Under the pieces are notes generated by a model, which worked only from the letters and a program-made list of their open reading frames with translations, was not told the origin of the DNA and made no database searches. A DNA stretch of 38,617 bases from UBA1479 sp964012715 (GTDB lineage: Bacteria > Pseudomonadota > Alphaproteobacteria > Rhodospirillales > Casp-alpha2): positions 1 to 38,617 of the forward strand of contig CAXGUG010000027.1 of assembly GCA_964012715.1 (NCBI GenBank), read 5' to 3'. A program made the translations under genes and the position numbers. Below, piece after piece: positions 1 to 8,941 of this stretch. Each line of letters opens with the position of its first letter. The stretch's first letter is position 1.

Positions 1-3000
1 CGAAGAAATATGATCGGCTAGCACGGCCATGCCCGCCGCTAGTTCCCCGACATGGGAGCCGATGTCCAGGCCCGCCTTGCCGCTGCGCAGGAACCACAGG
101 GTCACCCATTCCAACAACCGGTTGAGGTCGGCCAGCATCGATGTCTGAGCCCGCGTCGGGACCTTGTTGTCCAGGGCTTCGATCTCGGCCCAGATCGACC
201 GCGCGCGCAGAACCTCGCGGGCGATGGTATAGGCGCGGGCGATTTCCGCCGGGGCCCGGCCGGTCTTTTCCATGAACTCGGTGACGAAGGTATCGCCGAC
301 CCGGTTGACCATCGAGTTCGTAACACGGGTGGCGATGATTTCCCGCCGCAGGCGATGGGTCTTCATTTCGGCCAGGTACTTCACCCGCAGGTCCGAGGGG
401 AAGTACTGCACGATCTCGTCCAAGAGGAAGGGATCATCCGGCAGGTCGCTTTTCAGCAATTCGTCGTACAGCCAGTTCTTGGCATAGGCGATCAGCACCG
501 ACAGCTCGGGTCGGGTCAGGCCCTTGTGCTGGGCCGCGCGCTCGGCGAGCTGCTCATCGTCGGGCAGGAATTCGACCGCCCGCTCCAGCAAGCCGCGCTT
601 TTCCAACATCCGCATCAGGCGGATTTGGTTGTCCAACGCATGCCCGCCCTTGGCCTGGGTCGAGGTGATGGCCTGGGTCTGGCTGTAGTTGTGGCGCAGC
701 ACAAGCTCCCCGACCTCGTCCGTCATCTTGGCCAGCAGCTTGTTGCGCCGCGCCTCGGTCAAGCCGCCCTTGGCGACCACAGCACCGAGCAAAATTTTGA
801 TATTGACCTCGTGGTCCGAACAATCGACGCCCGCCGAGTTGTCGATCGAATCGGTGTTCAGACGTCCGCCCTTCATGGCGTATTCGATCCGGCCCCTTTG
901 GGTGCAACCCAGGTTGGCACCCTCGCCCACGACCTTGGCCGCGACGTCGTGACCGTTGATGCGGATCGCGTCGTTGGCGCGGTCGCCGACGTCGGCGCTG
1001 GATTCCGTTGCCGCCTTGATATAGGTGCCGATGCCGCCGAACCACAAAAGATCGATCGGCGCTTTCAACATCGCCTGGATCAATTCGTTGGGCGAAACCT
1101 GATCCTTGGTCAGGCCGAAACAAGCCCGGGCCTCGGGCGAGAGTTTGATCGATTTGGCGCTGCGCTCGAAAATGCCGCCGCCCTTGGAAATCGTCTTGGC
1201 GTCGTAATCGGTCCAGCTGGACCGGCCCAGGTTGAACATCCGTACCCGCTCGGCATGGCTCTTGGCCGGGTCCGGATTGGGGTCGATGAAGATGTGCATG
1301 TGGTTGAAGGCGCCGACCAGCTTGATGTGCTTGGACAGCATCATCCCGTTGCCGAACACGTCGCCCGACATGTCGCCGACGCCGACCACGGTGAAGTCCT
1401 CGTTCTGAATATCGGTGCCCATTTCACGGAAGTGGCGCTTGACCGATTCCCAGGCCCCCTTGGCGGTGATGCCCATGCCTTTATGGTCGTAGCCTTGCGA
1501 CCCGCCGGACGCAAAGGCGTCGCCCAGCCAATGACCGTATTCCAACGACACCCCATTGGCGATGTCCGAAAACGTCGCCGTGCCCTTGTCCGCGGCAACC
1601 ACCAGATAGGGATCGTCGTCATCCCAGCGATAGACGCTTTTGGGCGGCACGACGCGGGGGCCCTTCAGGTTGTCGGTCACGTCCAACAGACCCGCGATCA
1701 AGGTTTTGTAGCAGGCGATGCCTTCGGCCATGAAGGCGTCGCGCCCGCCATCGGTGGGCGGGCGTTTGACGACGAACCCGCCCTTCGAGCCGACCGGCAC
1801 GATGACCGCGTTCTTGACCTGCTGCGCTTTGACCAGGCCCAAGATCTCGGTGCGGAAATCTTCCGGCCGGTCGGACCAGCGCAAGCCCCCGCGGGCGACG
1901 AAGCCAAAGCGCAGATGCACGCCTTCGACCCGTGGGCTGTAGACGAAGATTTCCCGCAACGGACGCGGCTTCGGCAAATCGTCGATCTGCCGTGATGCGA
2001 ACTTGAACGAGACATAAGGCTTGTAACCGCCGTCGGCGGCAGGCTGGAAGAAGTTGGTCCGCAGGGTCGCATCGACCAGATTGATGAAGCGCGACAGGAT
2101 GCGGTCTTCGTCGGCGCTGGTCACCGCTTCCAGGGCGACGCGCATTTTCTTGTGCAGGGCCGTCGACTTGCGGTCGCGGGCCTTGGCGTCGACGGCGCCC
2201 GGGTCCATCCGCGTCATGAACAGCTCGACGATCATTCCCGCCAGGCCAAGATGCTTGGCCAGGGTCTGTTCCATATAGACCTGGGAATAGGGAACACCCA
2301 TCTGGCGCAGACAACGGCAATAGGCGCGCAGGACCAGAACCTCGCGCCAATCCAGACCACCCCGCGCGACCAGGGCATTGAAGCCGTCGCTTTCGATCTC
2401 GCCGCGCCAAACGCGGGCAAAGGCGTCTTCGAACTTTTCCTTGATTGCCGGGATATTGACGTCGCCGCCGTCGCGCGTTTCCAGACCGAAGTCGTGGATC
2501 ATCAGCATCTTGGCGCCGTCGCCGTTGTCGCAGCTGACTTCGTGCGGGATTTCGTCGATCACCCGGAAGCCCATATGCTCGAACACCGGCAGGGCATCCG
2601 ACAGCGGCACCGCCGCCTGCGGGTGGTAGACCTTGAACCGCACCCGGTTGCCCGGCTCGCCAGCAGGGCGGTACAGGTGCAGACCGATGCGGTCGGCGGT
2701 CAGGGATTCCTCGATCACGACAATGTCGTTGACCGCGTCCTCGGCACTGTAATGCGCGGTGTAGCCGGGCCCGAAGGCATGTTGGAACCGGCGCGTCAGG
2801 CGCAAGCCTTCCTTGGCCCCGAAGGCCGCCGACAGGGCTTCCGACAGATCGTCGCCCCAGGTCCGGGCGGCGCGGGTCAACCGGCTTTCCAGCCCCTTGG
2901 CGTAGAAGGCCGGAACCTGGCCCGGCTCGGTCGCGATGATCACATGGACGCGGGCCAGCGGCGCGTCGCCCAACATGGTCGAGAAGTTGGAGACACGACC

Positions 3001-4347
3001 GTTCAATGCCTCGCACAAGATGTCCTGCATCCGTTCGCGCAGCGCCATGGTGTAGCGGTCGCGCGGCACATAGATCATGCAGGATACGAACCGGCCGAAG
3101 TTGTCCTGGCGCATGAACAAGGCGACGCGCTGGCGGTCCTGCAGATGCAGGATGCCCATGGAGGTTTCCAACAACTGATCGACGGAAATCTGGAACAGCT
3201 CATCGCGCGGATAGGTTTCCAGAATGTTCATCATCGCCTTGCCGTCGTGGCTGCCCGGCTGCAGGCCGGCGCGCTCCAACACCAGTTGAACCCGGCGGCG
3301 CAGCAGCGGAATGTCGCGCGCGCTACGGTTATAGGCGGCGGAAGTGAACAGCCCGACGAAGATGCGCAGGCCCGTGACCCGGCCGTTCTTGTCCATCACC
3401 TTGACCCCGATCGCATCCATATGGACGCGGCGATGGACGGTCGACCGTTGGTTCGATTTGGTCACGACGATCAGGCCCGGATCAGCGATGAAGGCGCGAA
3501 CCTCGGGCGGGATCTTCGACAGGTCCGGCGCATAGGTCAGCACCGACATGCTCATGTCACGCAGAATACCCAGGGCCGATTTACGATCGATCGAGACGGA
3601 GACCTTGGTCCCACTGCCGCTGACCTTGTAATCGCGGGAGCCGAGGAAGGTGAAATTGTTGTCGTGCATCCAACGCAGGAACTCACGCACCTCGTTGGCT
3701 TCTTCCTGCGCGGCGGGGCCGGAGGTGTGGCGGAACTCGTCGATGATCTGGGCCATGCGTTCGCGCATCGGACGCCAGTCCTGCACCGCCAGGCGGACGT
3801 CTTCCAAAACCTTGCGCACGCCCTTTTCGATGTCGCGCTGGCCTTCGGCGGTTTCCTCGTCGACTTCGACATGCATCCAGGATTCGACCCGGGCACCGTC
3901 TTCCGGCTCCCCCGGATCGAGAACCTGCAACAGCTTGCCCTGGCTGTCGCGCCGGACCTTGAGGATCGGATGCACCACCAGATGAACCGTCAGCCCGCGC
4001 CGGTTCATTTCCGACGAAATTGAATCGACCAGGAACGGCATGTCGTCGGTGACGATTTCAACGATGGTGGTGGACGACGACCAGCCGTCTTTCTTGGCAT
4101 CGGGGCGATAGGCCCGCACCGCCGGCGTGCCGGGCTTGCGCCGTGCCGCCGTCTTCCAATGGCTTTTGGCCAGCCCCGCCAGGGTCGCCGCGTCGCGGGC
4201 GTGGATGTCCATGGGCGGCATATGGGCGAAGTACTGATCGGCGTAGCGAACGAGCGCCGCCGCCTGCGCCCCCTTGGCCCCGGTGCGCATCAGCTTCGAC
4301 ACCTGTTTCAACAGCGCGTCGGTCTTCAGATCCCGTTTCACAGGCAT
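1..4347 (-). CDS. gdhB: NAD-specific glutamate dehydrogenase, large (~180 kDa) type, 3' end outside window
   Basis: This enzyme oxidatively deaminates glutamate to 2-oxoglutarate and ammonium with NAD+, feeding the TCA cycle from amino acids. One uninterrupted frame of 1449 codons runs from ATG 4347 to the window edge without a stop; the family is about 1600 residues, so roughly 150 C-terminal residues are missing. The start follows a good GGGAGG ribosome site. An ACT-like N-terminal stretch (EIVTDDMPFLVDSIS, about residues 95-110) precedes a long regulatory region. The catalytic core carries GGLRWSDRPEDFR from residue 820 and GSKGGFV with Lys855, both hallmarks of this class. It is transcribed alone, divergently from the membrane protein at 4612. 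Its 5' flank contains two dyads. The symbol gdhB follows Pseudomonas usage and is by similarity. Confidence 0.95.
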   Translation of the reverse strand, partial: MPVKRDLKTDALLKQVSKLMRTGAKGAQAAALVRYADQYFAHMPPMDIHARDAATLAGLAKSHWKTAARRKPGTPAVRAYRPDAKKDGWSSSTTIVEIVTDDMPFLVDSISSEMNRRGLTVHLVVHPILKVRRDSQGKLLQVLDPGEPEDGARVESWMHVEVDEETAEGQRDIEKGVRKVLEDVRLAVQDWRPMRERMAQIIDEFRHTSGPAAQEEANEVREFLRWMHDNNFTFLGSRDYKVSGSGTKVSVSIDRKSALGILRDMSMSVLTYAPDLSKIPPEVRAFIADPGLIVVTKSNQRSTVHRRVHMDAIGVKVMDKNGRVTGLRIFVGLFTSAAYNRSARDIPLLRRRVQLVLERAGLQPGSHDGKAMMNILETYPRDELFQISVDQLLETSMGILHLQDRQRVALFMRQDNFGRFVSCMIYVPRDRYTMALRERMQDILCEALNGRVSNFSTMLGDAPLARVHVIIATEPGQVPAFYAKGLESRLTRAARTWGDDLSEALSAAFGAKEGLRLTRRFQHAFGPGYTAHYSAEDAVNDIVVIEESLTADRIGLHLYRPAGEPGNRVRFKVYHPQAAVPLSDALPVFEHMGFRVIDEIPHEVSCDNGDGAKMLMIHDFGLETRDGGDVNIPAIKEKFEDAFARVWRGEIESDGFNALVARGGLDWREVLVLRAYCRCLRQMGVPYSQVYMEQTLAKHLGLAGMIVELFMTRMDPGAVDAKARDRKSTALHKKMRVALEAVTSADEDRILSRFINLVDATLRTNFFQPAADGGYKPYVSFKFASRQIDDLPKPRPLREIFVYSPRVEGVHLRFGFVARGGLRWSDRPEDFRTEILGLVKAQQVKNAVIVPVGSKGGFVVKRPPTDGGRDAFMAEGIACYKTLIAGLLDVTDNLKGPRVVPPKSVYRWDDDDPYLVVAADKGTATFSDIANGVSLEYGHWLGDAFASGGSQGYDHKGMGITAKGAWESVKRHFREMGTDIQNEDFTVVGVGDMSGDVFGNGMMLSKHIKLVGAFNHMHIFIDPNPDPAKSHAERVRMFNLGRSSWTDYDAKTISKGGGIFERSAKSIKLSPEARACFGLTKDQVSPNELIQAMLKAPIDLLWFGGIGTYIKAATESSADVGDRANDAIRINGHDVAAKVVGEGANLGCTQRGRIEYAMKGGRLNTDSIDNSAGVDCSDHEVNIKILLGAVVAKGGLTEARRNKLLAKMTDEVGELVLRHNYSQTQAITSTQAKGGHALDNQIRLMRMLEKRGLLERAVEFLPDDEQLAERAAQHKGLTRPELSVLIAYAKNWLYDELLKSDLPDDPFLLDEIVQYFPSDLRVKYLAEMKTHRLRREIIATRVTNSMVNRVGDTFVTEFMEKTGRAPAEIARAYTIAREVLRARSIWAEIEALDNKVPTRAQTSMLADLNRLLEWVTLWFLRSGKAGLDIGSHVGELAAGMAVLADHISS

Positions 4348-4370
4348 GGGTCCCTCCCAGAACACACGGC

Positions 4371-4391
4371 CCCTTGGTATGTGTCCAAGGG
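4371..4391. promoter_or_regulatory. Perfect 7-bp inverted repeat in the gdhB 5' flank
   Basis: CCCTTGG and CCAAGGG flank a 7-base spacer, 24 bases upstream of the dehydrogenase start. It could be an operator or a leader hairpin of the dehydrogenase mRNA. A second, longer dyad (CCGATCCG at 4416-4423, CGGATCGG at 4447-4454) lies further upstream in the same divergent gap. No function is known; the symmetry is directly visible. Confidence 0.4.
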
Positions 4392-4611
4392 TGGCGCGGC
4401 AGCCTGCCAACACGGCCGATCCGACCGGGGCAGGCACCCGGGCGGACGGATCGGAACGTCCGATAACAGCCTATAAACAAAGGCTTGTTATGAAAAGCTA
4501 AAGTTTGGCGATAGTCAGCCACCGGAAAAATACGGTCCGCACCTTTTCGTTCGCTGCAGAATGCCCGATAAGAACTGTCGCCGAGATGCACTCAAAGGGG
4601 GAGAAACGCCG

Positions 4612-6099
4612 GTGGCCGGTCCATACCGAGATTTTGCCCTTCCTATATTCCTGGCCGTGGTGATCGTGGTCAAAGCCGCGTTCCTGATCGCTTTGGGCCC
4701 GGTCTATCTTCCGGACAGCAATGAATATGTCCGCTTCGCCGAGATCATCCTCCAAGGCGGCGATTGGGCAACGCATCTGGACCTCAGCGCCGAGGTCATC
4801 CCCCTTACCGCATTTCGGGGCGCGGGCTTTCCGGCTTTGATCGCCGGCGCCATGGCGCTGTTCGGCGAGGGGTGGGATTGGGCCCTGGTCATCCTTCAGG
4901 GAGGACTCTCGGTCGGGGCAACGGCGATGATCTGGCGGTTGACCCTGCGGTTGACCGACCGGATTTGGGCGGCGGCCCTGGCGGCAAGCGGACAGGCCCT
5001 CGGTCTGGCGTTCGTTCTGGATCAATGTGTCCTGAGCGACAGCCTGAACGCAACCGCCACGACCTTCCTCGCGGCCTATATGGCATCCGCCCTGTTGGAC
5101 GGGCGCAAACCGCGCTTGATCGAGACCTTGGGCTTGGGCGTTATTCTGCTCGCCGCGTTTTTCGTCCGGGAAGCCGGTGCGATCATGCATCTGGCCTTGT
5201 GGCCGATCGTGATCGCCTGGGGCCTGCGGACCGGAACGGGGGTGTTGCGGACGGCGTTGACCCTGGCCGTGTTCCTGACCCCGCTGATGGCCGGGATTCA
5301 AGGCTACAAATCCTGGAACCAGATGCGCAGCGGCGAACGCTTCATCACCACCGTGGGGCAAACCGCGATGTACCATCCCGTGGTCGATCTGGCCCGGAAG
5401 GGGTATCCCGTGTTTGCCGAGGACCCATTGTTAGCCGACGCCGATCTGCTGCCGTTGCCGTCCAACCCGGGCGTTGCCTTCACGGCGATCAACGTCCACC
5501 TGATCAAGCGCCATGGCATGAACGCGGTGCAGATCGCGCGCCATGCGGACGCCCAGTTCTTTGACCATTGGCGGCGGTATCCGCTGGCCCGGGCCAAGAT
5601 CTATCTGGGGCGGTTTTCGCCGCGCTACGCCCTGCTGGCGTTTATGCCGCTGACCGGGCCAGAACGGCTGAGCCGCTGGGCCGGCGGTGGTTCGCCTTTT
5701 CCCAAGCCGGGAGAATTCAAACGGAACCTATTGGAGCATGGGCGGATCGATCAGGCCGCGCTGTTGGCGGCGCGGACCTTGGCGCGCTTGATCTCGACGA
5801 TCATCAGCATTGCCTGTCTGGCCGGAGTGCCGCTCGTCGTCCTGATTTCCCTGGTCAGGGCCCAGGGTCGACCGATGGCTCTGTCTTCGCGGCATTTCGC
5901 CTATGCCGGGCTATGGCTGTTCGTGATCGCCTATCCGATCGCCTATGCCCTGGTTTACCTGGAAGATCGCTACCTGGCGGCGGTCAGCCCGATCGTCGCC
6001 GTCCTGGGGATCGCCCTGCTGGCGCCCTGGGTCGACCGGGGAATCGACCGGGGCGCGACCTGGATCGTCGACATGCGCAAACGCCGTTCAGCCGCCTGA
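4612..6099 (+). CDS. Polytopic membrane protein, GT-C glycosyltransferase-like
   Basis: The protein has 495 residues and about ten hydrophobic segments. The first is immediately N-terminal and is followed by PDSNEY on the predicted periplasmic side. Acidic residues at that position after the first membrane helix, and an RGAGFP segment resembling the R-x-PGYP stretch, are typical of GT-C glycosyltransferases that use polyprenyl-phosphate sugars. The substrate cannot be read. GTG 4612 is preferred as start because AGGGGGAG lies 8 bases upstream; the in-frame ATG at 4561 would add 17 polar residues and has no ribosome site. No glycan or polysaccharide genes are adjacent. It is divergent from the glutamate dehydrogenase and convergent with the tRNA. 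The GT-C assignment is an inference from topology and weak motifs; another polytopic family is possible. Confidence 0.6.
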   Translation: MAGPYRDFALPIFLAVVIVVKAAFLIALGPVYLPDSNEYVRFAEIILQGGDWATHLDLSAEVIPLTAFRGAGFPALIAGAMALFGEGWDWALVILQGGLSVGATAMIWRLTLRLTDRIWAAALAASGQALGLAFVLDQCVLSDSLNATATTFLAAYMASALLDGRKPRLIETLGLGVILLAAFFVREAGAIMHLALWPIVIAWGLRTGTGVLRTALTLAVFLTPLMAGIQGYKSWNQMRSGERFITTVGQTAMYHPVVDLARKGYPVFAEDPLLADADLLPLPSNPGVAFTAINVHLIKRHGMNAVQIARHADAQFFDHWRRYPLARAKIYLGRFSPRYALLAFMPLTGPERLSRWAGGGSPFPKPGEFKRNLLEHGRIDQAALLAARTLARLISTIISIACLAGVPLVVLISLVRAQGRPMALSSRHFAYAGLWLFVIAYPIAYALVYLEDRYLAAVSPIVAVLGIALLAPWVDRGIDRGATWIVDMRKRRSAA

Positions 6100-6113
6100 T
6101 CCATCGGATCAGG
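6095..6113. terminator. Hairpin overlapping the stop codon of the membrane-protein gene
   Basis: CCTGATCC and GGATCAGG form a perfect 8-bp stem with a 3-base loop. The 5' arm contains the TGA stop codon of the upstream gene. The element lies between that gene and the convergent tRNA-Gly, so it could end transcription from either side. No strong U-tract follows, so its efficiency is uncertain. Confidence 0.4.
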
Positions 6114-6147
6114 ACGCTTCATTTTCATCGGAATTTTGGAGAGAAAA

Positions 6148-6222
6148 TGGAGCGGGCGATGAGATTCGAACTCACGACTTCAACCTTGGCAAGGTTGCGC
6201 TCTACCCCTGAGCTACGCCCGC
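6148..6222 (-). tRNA. tRNA-Gly (anticodon GCC)
   Basis: The reverse complement folds as a complete cloverleaf of 75 bases including an encoded CCA. It has acceptor arms GCGGGCG/CGCCCGC, a D arm GCTC/GAGC, an anticodon stem CAACC/GGTTG around loop TTGCCAA, and a T arm with TTCGAAT. The anticodon GCC reads GGC and GGU glycine codons. A T-run follows the CCA directly (CCATTTTC). It is a single tRNA, not part of a cluster. Confidence 0.97.
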
Positions 6223-6244
6223 GTCGCTGTTAGCGAGGGAGGGA

Positions 6245-6272
6245 TATATACGGGAAGCGGCGGTGAATGCAA
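6245..6272 (-). promoter_or_regulatory. Probable promoter of tRNA-Gly
   Basis: On the minus strand, TTGCAT (6267-6272) and TATATA (6245-6250) are separated by 16 bases. This places the -10 box about 23 bases upstream of the mature tRNA 5' end. The -10 element is good and the -35 box is weak (TTG only). Spacing and position fit a housekeeping sigma factor. Confidence 0.55.
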
Positions 6273-6374
6273 GCCCCTATGACAAAGAAGATAAAAGTTA
6301 TCGCCCGATTGCCCGTTCCCCGCCGGAAATTGTATGTCTGAAGGGCCGTTCACAGCCCTGGAGTTCCGCCGATC

Positions 6375-6887
6375 ATGGCCAAAACCCGCGACGAGCTTTT
6401 GAGTTTTCTGACCGAATTGGGGATCGACGCCCAAACCACAGACCATCCGCCCGTATTCACGGTCGAGGAAAGCAAGGCGCTGCGCGGCGATCTGCCGGGT
6501 CTGCACTGCAAGAATCTGTTTTTGAAGGACAAAAAGGGCCAGTTGTGGCTGGTCGTTGCCGCCGAGGACCGGGATATCGACATGAAAGACCTGCGCCATC
6601 GGATCGGCGCGGCCCATCTGTCGTTCGGGCGGGCCGAGGCCTTGATCGAGGTTCTGGGGGTCGAGCCGGGCTCGGTCACGCCCTTTGCCGCGATCAACGA
6701 CATGGAATGCCGGGTCAACGTGGTGCTCGACCGGGCCGTCGCCGAGGCCGAGGCCGCCAACTTTCATCCTCTGGTCAATTCCGCCACGACCACCATCCGC
6801 CCGGCAGACCTGATCCGCTTTCTCGAAGCGGTCGGACACGCCCCCGCGGTTGCGGACCTTGACGGCCCCGTGCGGTCGGGGGGATAA
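6375..6887 (+). CDS. YbaK/ProX-type aminoacyl-tRNA editing protein (Ala-tRNA(Pro) deacylase)
   Basis: This 170-residue free-standing editing-domain protein would hydrolyse mischarged tRNA(Pro), most likely Ala-tRNA(Pro), in trans. The diagnostic segments are the CKNLFL stretch with its conserved lysine near residue 47, and FHPLVNSATTTI near residues 133-144, which is characteristic of the PrdX/ProX group within the YbaK superfamily. The length is normal for the family. It stands alone, divergent from tRNA-Gly. A weak 7-bp hairpin follows the gene. Specificity between ProX (Ala-tRNAPro) and YbaK (Cys-tRNAPro) is inferred from the C-terminal motif. Confidence 0.85.
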   Translation: MAKTRDELLSFLTELGIDAQTTDHPPVFTVEESKALRGDLPGLHCKNLFLKDKKGQLWLVVAAEDRDIDMKDLRHRIGAAHLSFGRAEALIEVLGVEPGSVTPFAAINDMECRVNVVLDRAVAEAEAANFHPLVNSATTTIRPADLIRFLEAVGHAPAVADLDGPVRSGG

Positions 6888-6913
6888 CCCCTCAACACCA
6901 AACAACGTCTCAA

Positions 6914-6937
6914 CCCTGGGGGCCTTGCAGCCCAGGG
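6914..6937. terminator. Possible weak terminator hairpin after the editing-protein gene
   Basis: CCCTGGG and CCCAGGG form a 7-bp stem with a 10-base loop, 27 bases past the stop codon and upstream of the thioredoxin gene. No U-tract follows, only an A-rich stretch. It could instead be an attenuator or have no function. Confidence 0.3.
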
Positions 6938-7021
6938 CACAAAACGCCATCTTTGGGGCACATTCTCACACGGCGGCCCGACCCGGCCCCGAATAAACGG
7001 AACACAGGACGGAAACCGGCC

Positions 7022-7996
7022 ATGGCATTCATTTTGAACCCCGACGGCACGACCACCCCGAAAACCGACGGAAATGGCGGCGACGGCGCCCAGCCTGCCG
7101 GACAGAAGGCCGTTCCGGCCGGCGCCGACGGCGCGCTGATCAAGGATTCCGATATCCAGAACTTCGTTCCGGACGTCATCGAAGCCTCGATGCAGGTGCC
7201 GGTCCTGGTCGATTTCTGGACGTCCTGGTGCGGACCGTGCAAACAGCTGACCCCGCTGCTGGAAAAGCTGGTCACCCAGGCGGGCGGCATGGTCAAGCTG
7301 GTCAAGATCAACGCCGACGAAAACCAGGACCTGTGCTCGCAAATGCGGGTGCAGTCCCTGCCGACGGTCTATGCCTTCAAGGGCGGACAGCCGGTCGATG
7401 CCTTCATGGGCGCGCTGCCGGAAAGCCAGCTGAAGGCGTTTATCGAAAAATTGACCGATGGGGCCAAGGCGCCGCTCGACGCTGCCCTGGAACAAGGGCA
7501 AGCTGCTTTGGACTCGGGCGAGAACGAGCTGGCCCTGGAAATCTTCAAGGAAGTCCAGGCCCAAGATCAGGCCAACGATGCCGCCATTTCCGGCATTCTG
7601 CGCGCGCAGATCGCGCTGGGCATGCTCGAAGACGCCGAAGAGATCCTGGGTGCCTTGCCGTCCAACCTGCGGACCAAGGCTGATATCGAATCCGCGGCCT
7701 CGGCCCTGGAGCTGGCCAAGGAAGTCGGTCAGACCGGTGATCCGGCGCAGCTGCGCGCCGCCGTCGAAGCCAATCCGAAAGACAATCAGGCGCGGTTCGA
7801 TCTTTCCCTGGCCCTGTTCGCGCGGGGCGATGCCGAGGGCGCGATCGACGAGTTGCTGGAGCTGGTCCGCCGCGACAAAGCCTGGAACGACGAAGCCGGG
7901 CGCAAGCAGCTGGTCAAAATCTTCGACACCCTGGGCGGGGCGCATGAACTGACGATGTCGGGCCGCCGCCGTCTGTCGTCGGTCCTGTTTTCGTAA
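7022..7996 (+). CDS. cnoX: CnoX/YbbN-type thioredoxin with C-terminal tetratricopeptide region
   Basis: The 324-residue protein has a thioredoxin domain with an intact WCGPC active site (Trp69 to Cys73), followed by an alpha-helical region rich in Ala, Glu and Leu that matches the TPR-like tail of YbbN/CnoX. In Escherichia coli this protein is a holdase that hands clients to GroEL and has lost the second active-site pattern. Alphaproteobacterial homologues such as that of Caulobacter keep WCGPC and combine holdase and thioredoxin activity. ATG 7022 is chosen because a GGACGG ribosome site precedes it; an upstream in-frame ATG at 6953 would add a basic, non-conserved extension. It heads a tight cluster with the Lon-domain, Trm112-like and DUF971 genes (gaps of 20, 28 and -4 bases). 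Confidence 0.85.
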   Translation: MAFILNPDGTTTPKTDGNGGDGAQPAGQKAVPAGADGALIKDSDIQNFVPDVIEASMQVPVLVDFWTSWCGPCKQLTPLLEKLVTQAGGMVKLVKINADENQDLCSQMRVQSLPTVYAFKGGQPVDAFMGALPESQLKAFIEKLTDGAKAPLDAALEQGQAALDSGENELALEIFKEVQAQDQANDAAISGILRAQIALGMLEDAEEILGALPSNLRTKADIESAASALELAKEVGQTGDPAQLRAAVEANPKDNQARFDLSLALFARGDAEGAIDELLELVRRDKAWNDEAGRKQLVKIFDTLGGAHELTMSGRRRLSSVLFS

Positions 7997-8016
7997 GCGG
8001 CGCGGGGCCAGACGCC

Positions 8017-8706
8017 ATGGCCTTCGGCGCCCGATATCCCGACACAGGTACGCTACCGGACGTTCTGCCGATCTTTCCGCTTCCCGGGGCCATGCTGCTG
8101 CCGGGCGGGCAATTGCCGCTGAATATTTTCGAGCCGCGCTATCTGAACATGACGCTGGACGCCATGGGTCAAGGCCGATTGATCGGCATGGTGCAGCCCA
8201 AGCCCGCACCGGGCGAGGACCTGCCGCGCGATCCGGACCTGCGTGAAGCCCCCGACGTCTTTAGTGTCGGCTGCATGGGCCGGATCGTCAGCTTCGCCGA
8301 AACCGGCGACGGGCGACTGATGATCACCCTGTTGGGGCAAAGCCGGTTCCGCATTGCCGAGGAAATATCGTTGGAAAACGGCTATCGCCGGGTACGCCCG
8401 GATTTTTCAGCCTTCGCCGCCGACGAAGACGCCGATGGACCGGTCGTTATGGATCGCCCGCGCCTGTTGCAGGCGGCGTCGCGGTTTTTCGATGCGCAAG
8501 GCATGAAAGCCGATTGGCAATCAATCGAAGACGCACCCGACGGTCTGTTGGTGACGTCGCTGTCGATGGTCTGTCCGTTCGATCTGCGCGAGAAGCAGGC
8601 CCTGTTGGAAAGCGAATCGCAGGAAACGCGGGCAAGCTTGCTGACCGAACTGTTGGAAATGGCCGCGCTGGGCCCGACGGACACGCCCGGCGGCACCGCG
8701 CACTGA
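8017..8706 (+). CDS. Lon N-terminal (PUA-like) domain protein
   Basis: This 229-residue protein consists of the substrate-recognition domain of Lon without ATPase or protease domains. The opening LPIFPLPGAMLLPGG and LPLNIFEPRYLNM near residues 12-45 is the classic Lon N-domain signature. A helical C-terminal portion ends at the stop. In alphaproteobacteria such stand-alone proteins commonly sit beside a thioredoxin gene, as here, 20 bases after the CnoX-like gene. A role in recognising or delivering unfolded proteins is a reasonable inference but has not been shown for the family. Confidence 0.85.
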   Translation: MAFGARYPDTGTLPDVLPIFPLPGAMLLPGGQLPLNIFEPRYLNMTLDAMGQGRLIGMVQPKPAPGEDLPRDPDLREAPDVFSVGCMGRIVSFAETGDGRLMITLLGQSRFRIAEEISLENGYRRVRPDFSAFAADEDADGPVVMDRPRLLQAASRFFDAQGMKADWQSIEDAPDGLLVTSLSMVCPFDLREKQALLESESQETRASLLTELLEMAALGPTDTPGGTAH

Positions 8707-8734
8707 TGACTTCTTATTTATGGAGACGGCACGC

Positions 8735-8941
8735 ATGAGCGGCACCGGAAAGGTCGACCCGAAGCTGTTGGAGATCCTGGTCTGCCCCGTGACCAAGGGG
8801 CCGCTGGACTATGATGCCGCCAAGGGCGAGCTCATCAGCCGCCGCGCGGGCCTGGCTTATCCGATCCGCGATGGCATTCCGATCATGCTGCCGGACGAAG
8901 CCCGGCAGATCAAAGCCGACAACGAAGGGGCCGGACGATGA
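8735..8941 (+). CDS. Trm112/YcaR-like small protein
   Basis: The 68-residue protein matches the bacterial Trm112p-like group (COG2835). It contains LLEILVCPVTKGPL followed by LAYPIRDGIPIMLPDEAR. Eukaryotic and archaeal Trm112 activates methyltransferases; the bacterial role is poorly defined. The start at ATG 8735 is supported by GGAG 9 bases upstream; an in-frame ATG at 8720 overlaps that ribosome site and is unlikely. The stop overlaps the next start by four bases (ATGA), indicating translational coupling to the DUF971 gene. Confidence 0.85.
   Translation: MSGTGKVDPKLLEILVCPVTKGPLDYDAAKGELISRRAGLAYPIRDGIPIMLPDEARQIKADNEGAGR

Noticed and set aside
52..4023. Long plus-strand open frames (52-1995 and 2152-4023) opposite the glutamate dehydrogenase
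   Set aside because: They are antisense shadows created by the GC-rich third positions of an intact 1449-codon dehydrogenase frame. Their translations show no known family.
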